A stretch of 32,993 bases of DNA, taken from positions 1 through 32,993 of the forward strand of contig JANXUD010000097.1 of the NCBI GenBank assembly GCA_025352045.1, given 5' to 3'. This DNA is from Gammaproteobacteria bacterium (GTDB lineage Bacteria; Pseudomonadota; Gammaproteobacteria; Xanthomonadales; Xanthomonadaceae). The first letter of the stretch is position 1; each line of letters begins with the position of its first letter. The notes below the pieces were generated by a model. That model saw only the letters and a program-made list of their open reading frames with translations, was not told the origin of the DNA and did no database searches. Positions 31,159 through 32,993 of the stretch are shown here, one piece after another. The translations under genes were made by a program, and so were the position numbers.

Positions 31159-31290
31159 CGAGGTGTCCGGAAGGCCCGGCCAGTCTGCACCAGTGCCCGG
31201 AGCGCCGGCAAACTGGGCAGGGCGTCTCGTTCTGCCGCGCGCGGGGCAGCGGGCCATTGCCTAAGCCCCCGCCAGCGCTGGGGTTTTGGT

Positions 31291-31320
31291 TTGACACCCC
31301 TTGCCGCGGACTCGTATAAT
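31291..31320 (+). promoter_or_regulatory. Consensus sigma-70 promoter of yceD-rpmF-fabH
   Basis: Both hexamers are perfect: TTGACA (31291-31296) and TATAAT (31315-31320), with an 18-bp spacer and a GC-rich discriminator CGCCCGC. The start is expected at about 31326-31328, two to four bases before the yceD ATG. It is the best promoter in the window. Confidence 0.9.
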
Positions 31321-31329
31321 CGCCCGCTT

Positions 31330-31833
31330 ATGTCCGTGAACCTGCCCGCGGTGGTCGACGTCTGGCGCATGGTCTCGGCCAGTCGCGTGTTCGAGGGCGT
31401 GCTGCCATTGTCCGCGTTCAAGCGATTGCAGGGCAGCCTGTTGGATGCCGAAGGCGAGTGCCGGTACCGGCTCGAGTTCGGACAGGGTGCCGGCCACCAG
31501 GCCTTCGTCGAGGTGCGTGCGGAGGCGTCGTTGCCGCTGCAGTGCCAGCGCAGCCTGGAGCGGTTCCTGCAGCCCGTGCAAGTGTTGCAGCAGTTGGGCC
31601 TGATCACCTCGGAAGCGCAGGAAGCCGCGCTACCGGAGCAGATGGAACCGCTGCTGGTGCCGGAGGGCGGCGAGATCCATCCCGCCGACCTGATCGAGGA
31701 CGAGTTGATCCTCGCCCTGCCGGTGGTGCCGATCAACCCGGAGTCGCGCTTGCCAGAAGATGTCTGGGATCGCGAGGACGAAGACAAACCGAATCCTTTC
31801 GCCGTGCTTGGCACGCTGAAAGACCACAAGTAG
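31330..31833 (+). CDS. yceD: YceD family protein (DUF177)
   Basis: A 167-residue DUF177 protein, the conserved partner upstream of rpmF, linked in other bacteria to 23S rRNA or ribosome levels. The C-terminal half is typical: [34 protein letters not shown] and the end [15 protein letters not shown]. The zinc-knuckle-like part is reduced to a single cysteine ([10 protein letters not shown]) where E. coli YceD has CQRC. The ATG at 31330 aligns with the E. coli N-terminus ([12 protein letters not shown]) and sits only 9 bp after the -10 hexamer, so the mRNA should be leaderless or nearly so; there is no ribosome binding site. Confidence 0.92.
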   Translation: MSVNLPAVVDVWRMVSASRVFEGVLPLSAFKRLQGSLLDAEGECRYRLEFGQGAGHQAFVEVRAEASLPLQCQRSLERFLQPVQVLQQLGLITSEAQEAALPEQMEPLLVPEGGEIHPADLIEDELILALPVVPINPESRLPEDVWDREDEDKPNPFAVLGTLKDHK

Positions 31834-31847
31834 TTGGAGAGTTAGCC

Positions 31848-32042
31848 ATGGCCGTCCAGAAGTCCCGTCGTTCCCCGTCCACCCGTGGCATGCGCCGCGC
31901 GCATGACAAGCTCGGCGCCAAGCAGCTTGCCACCGACACCACGACGGGCGAGACCCACATCCGCCACCACGTGACCAAGGACGGCTTCTATCGCGGCCGC
32001 CAGGTCATCCAGCCGAAGGCTGCGGTCGACGTCGACGCCTGA
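31848..32042 (+). CDS. rpmF: Large ribosomal subunit protein bL32
   Basis: A 64-residue ribosomal protein with the family start [22 protein letters not shown] and the C-terminal [15 protein letters not shown]. bL32 often has zinc-binding cysteines; this one has none, the cysteine-free type also found in many gammaproteobacteria. TGGAGAG precedes the ATG at good distance. The gap to yceD is 14 bp, so they are co-transcribed from the strong promoter at 31291-31320. fabH follows after 166 bp; plsX, which lies between them in E. coli, is absent here. Confidence 0.97.
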   Translation: MAVQKSRRSPSTRGMRRAHDKLGAKQLATDTTTGETHIRHHVTKDGFYRGRQVIQPKAAVDVDA

Positions 32043-32089
32043 GTCGCGCCGGTTGCGGGCGCCTCGCGCCCCGGCCCATCCGGGCGTCA

Positions 32090-32132
32090 CATACGGCAAG
32101 CGTCATACGGTACGGCGGGCCTGGCCCGCCGT
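32090..32132 (+). promoter_or_regulatory. Direct repeat and GC hairpin in the rpmF-fabH gap
   Basis: CATACGG occurs at 32090-32096 and 32104-32110. Right after it, ACGGCGGGC (32112-32120), loop CTG and GCCCGCCGT (32124-32132) form a perfect 9-bp stem followed by TTCGCGTTTC. The hairpin could be a terminator or attenuator between rpmF and fabH; the T-tract is interrupted, so read-through is likely. The repeats could be a binding site. Confidence 0.5.
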
Positions 32133-32208
32133 TTCGCGTTTCTACCGCCCCGCCGTGTGCTCGTGAGAGACTCGTCGCGCGCAGGGGCGCGTCACTCCGG
32201 AGCGGGGC

Positions 32209-32993
32209 ATGGCTGTTTATTCGCGGATCGCCGGCACGGGCAGCTACCTGCCCGAGAAAGTGCTGACCAATGCCGACCTCGAGAAGATGGTCGAGACCAA
32301 CGACGAATGGATCGTCAGCCGCAGCGGCATCCGCGAGCGGCACATCGCCGCCGAGGGCGAGACCACCGGCGACCTCGCGTTCCACGCCGCGACGCGCGCC
32401 CTTGAAGCCGCCGGCCTGGCCGCCGCCGACATCGAGCTCATCATCGTCGGCACCACCACGCCCGACCTGATTTTCCCGTCCACTGCCTGCCTGCTGCAGC
32501 ATCGCATCGGCGCCAACGGCTGTGCCGCGTTCGACGTCAACGCCGCTTGTTCCGGATTCGTCTACGCGCTCAGCGTGGCCGACCAGTTCATCCGCGCCGG
32601 ACAAGTCAGGAACGCCCTGGTCGTCGGTGCGGAGACCCTTTCGCGCATGGTGGACTGGACCGATCGCGGCACCTGCGTGTTGTTCGGGGACGGCGCCGGC
32701 GCGGTGGTGCTGAAGGCCGACGCCGAGGCGGGCATCATCTCCACGCATCTGCACGCCGATGGCGGCAAGAAGGCGCTGCTGTACAACCCGGTCGGCGTGT
32801 CGGTCGGCTTCGACGCCGAGCTGCCGAACTGCGGCGTCAAGGTGATGATGGCCGGCAGCGACGTGTTCAAGTACGCGGTGAAGGCGCTCGACTCGGTGGT
32901 GGATGAAACCCTCGCCGCCAACGGCCTCGACAAGTCCGACCTGGACTGGCTGATCCCGCACCAGGCCAACCTGCGCATCATCGAGGCCACGGC
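32209..32993 (+). CDS. fabH: Beta-ketoacyl-ACP synthase III (partial, runs off the window)
   Basis: FabH condenses acetyl-CoA (or another acyl-CoA) with malonyl-ACP to start fatty acid synthesis. 261 codons are visible; the frame is open at the window end. The start [21 protein letters not shown], the substrate region [16 protein letters not shown], the nucleophile Cys114 in [10 protein letters not shown] and His251 in LIPHQAN are present; the conserved Asn and C-terminus lie beyond. A GGAG about 8 bases upstream supports the ATG at 32209. It probably continues into fabD and other fatty acid genes, which cannot be seen. Confidence 0.96.
   Translation, partial: MAVYSRIAGTGSYLPEKVLTNADLEKMVETNDEWIVSRSGIRERHIAAEGETTGDLAFHAATRALEAAGLAAADIELIIVGTTTPDLIFPSTACLLQHRIGANGCAAFDVNAACSGFVYALSVADQFIRAGQVRNALVVGAETLSRMVDWTDRGTCVLFGDGAGAVVLKADAEAGIISTHLHADGGKKALLYNPVGVSVGFDAELPNCGVKVMMAGSDVFKYAVKALDSVVDETLAANGLDKSDLDWLIPHQANLRIIEAT

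Overview
The window is dense, high-GC chromosomal DNA of a gammaproteobacterium, most likely a member of the Xanthomonadaceae/Lysobacteraceae (Lysobacter, Luteimonas or Xanthomonas type). This rests on the tig-clpP-clpX-lon-hup-ppiD order, a DUF6165 protein beside an LPS heptosyltransferase-like gene and a Kdo kinase, GTG/TTG starts and very short intergenic gaps. It is inference from gene content, not from a database search.

Layout. (1) 1-7.5 kb: end of trigger factor, clpP, clpX, lon, hup, tRNA-Val, tRNA-Asp and ppiD, a protein folding and proteolysis block. (2) 7.6-13.6 kb: fabI, mltD and gloB on the minus strand, then a YafS-like methyltransferase, rnhA and dnaQ on the plus strand, the same neighbourhood as E. 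coli mltD-gloB-yafS-rnhA-dnaQ. A PP2C phosphatase converges on dnaQ. (3) 13.7-14.9 kb: tRNA-Ser(CGA), its terminator, a hairpin-rich scar holding a second, interrupted copy of the tRNA 3' end, a small hypothetical gene and an excisionase-like HTH gene. (4) 14.9-20.1 kb: DUF6165, a family 9 glycosyltransferase, then one tightly overlapping unit kdkA-MBL hydrolase-moaA-moaC-moaD-moaE. (5) 20.1-23.7 kb: 4.5S RNA and tRNA-Ser(GGA) on the minus strand, then dnaX-ebfC-recR-HIT on the plus strand. (6) 23.7-28.1 kb, minus strand: moxR-DUF58-tgpA-slp, an envelope operon. (7) 28.2-33 kb: a GT39 membrane glycosyltransferase, maf with a small membrane protein, and the yceD-rpmF-fabH operon running off the end.

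No complete mobile element, CRISPR array, phage gene set or defence system is visible. All full-length genes look intact. The main non-gene signals are the split tRNA-Ser tail duplication near 13.9 kb, a consensus promoter placed so close to yceD that its mRNA should be leaderless, an 18-bp perfect palindrome upstream of the hup promoter, an 18-bp tandem repeat after dnaQ, and the unusually tight Kdo kinase/molybdopterin gene unit. I did not find a clearly new multi-gene biological system; the tRNA-Ser scar is the most unusual structure.
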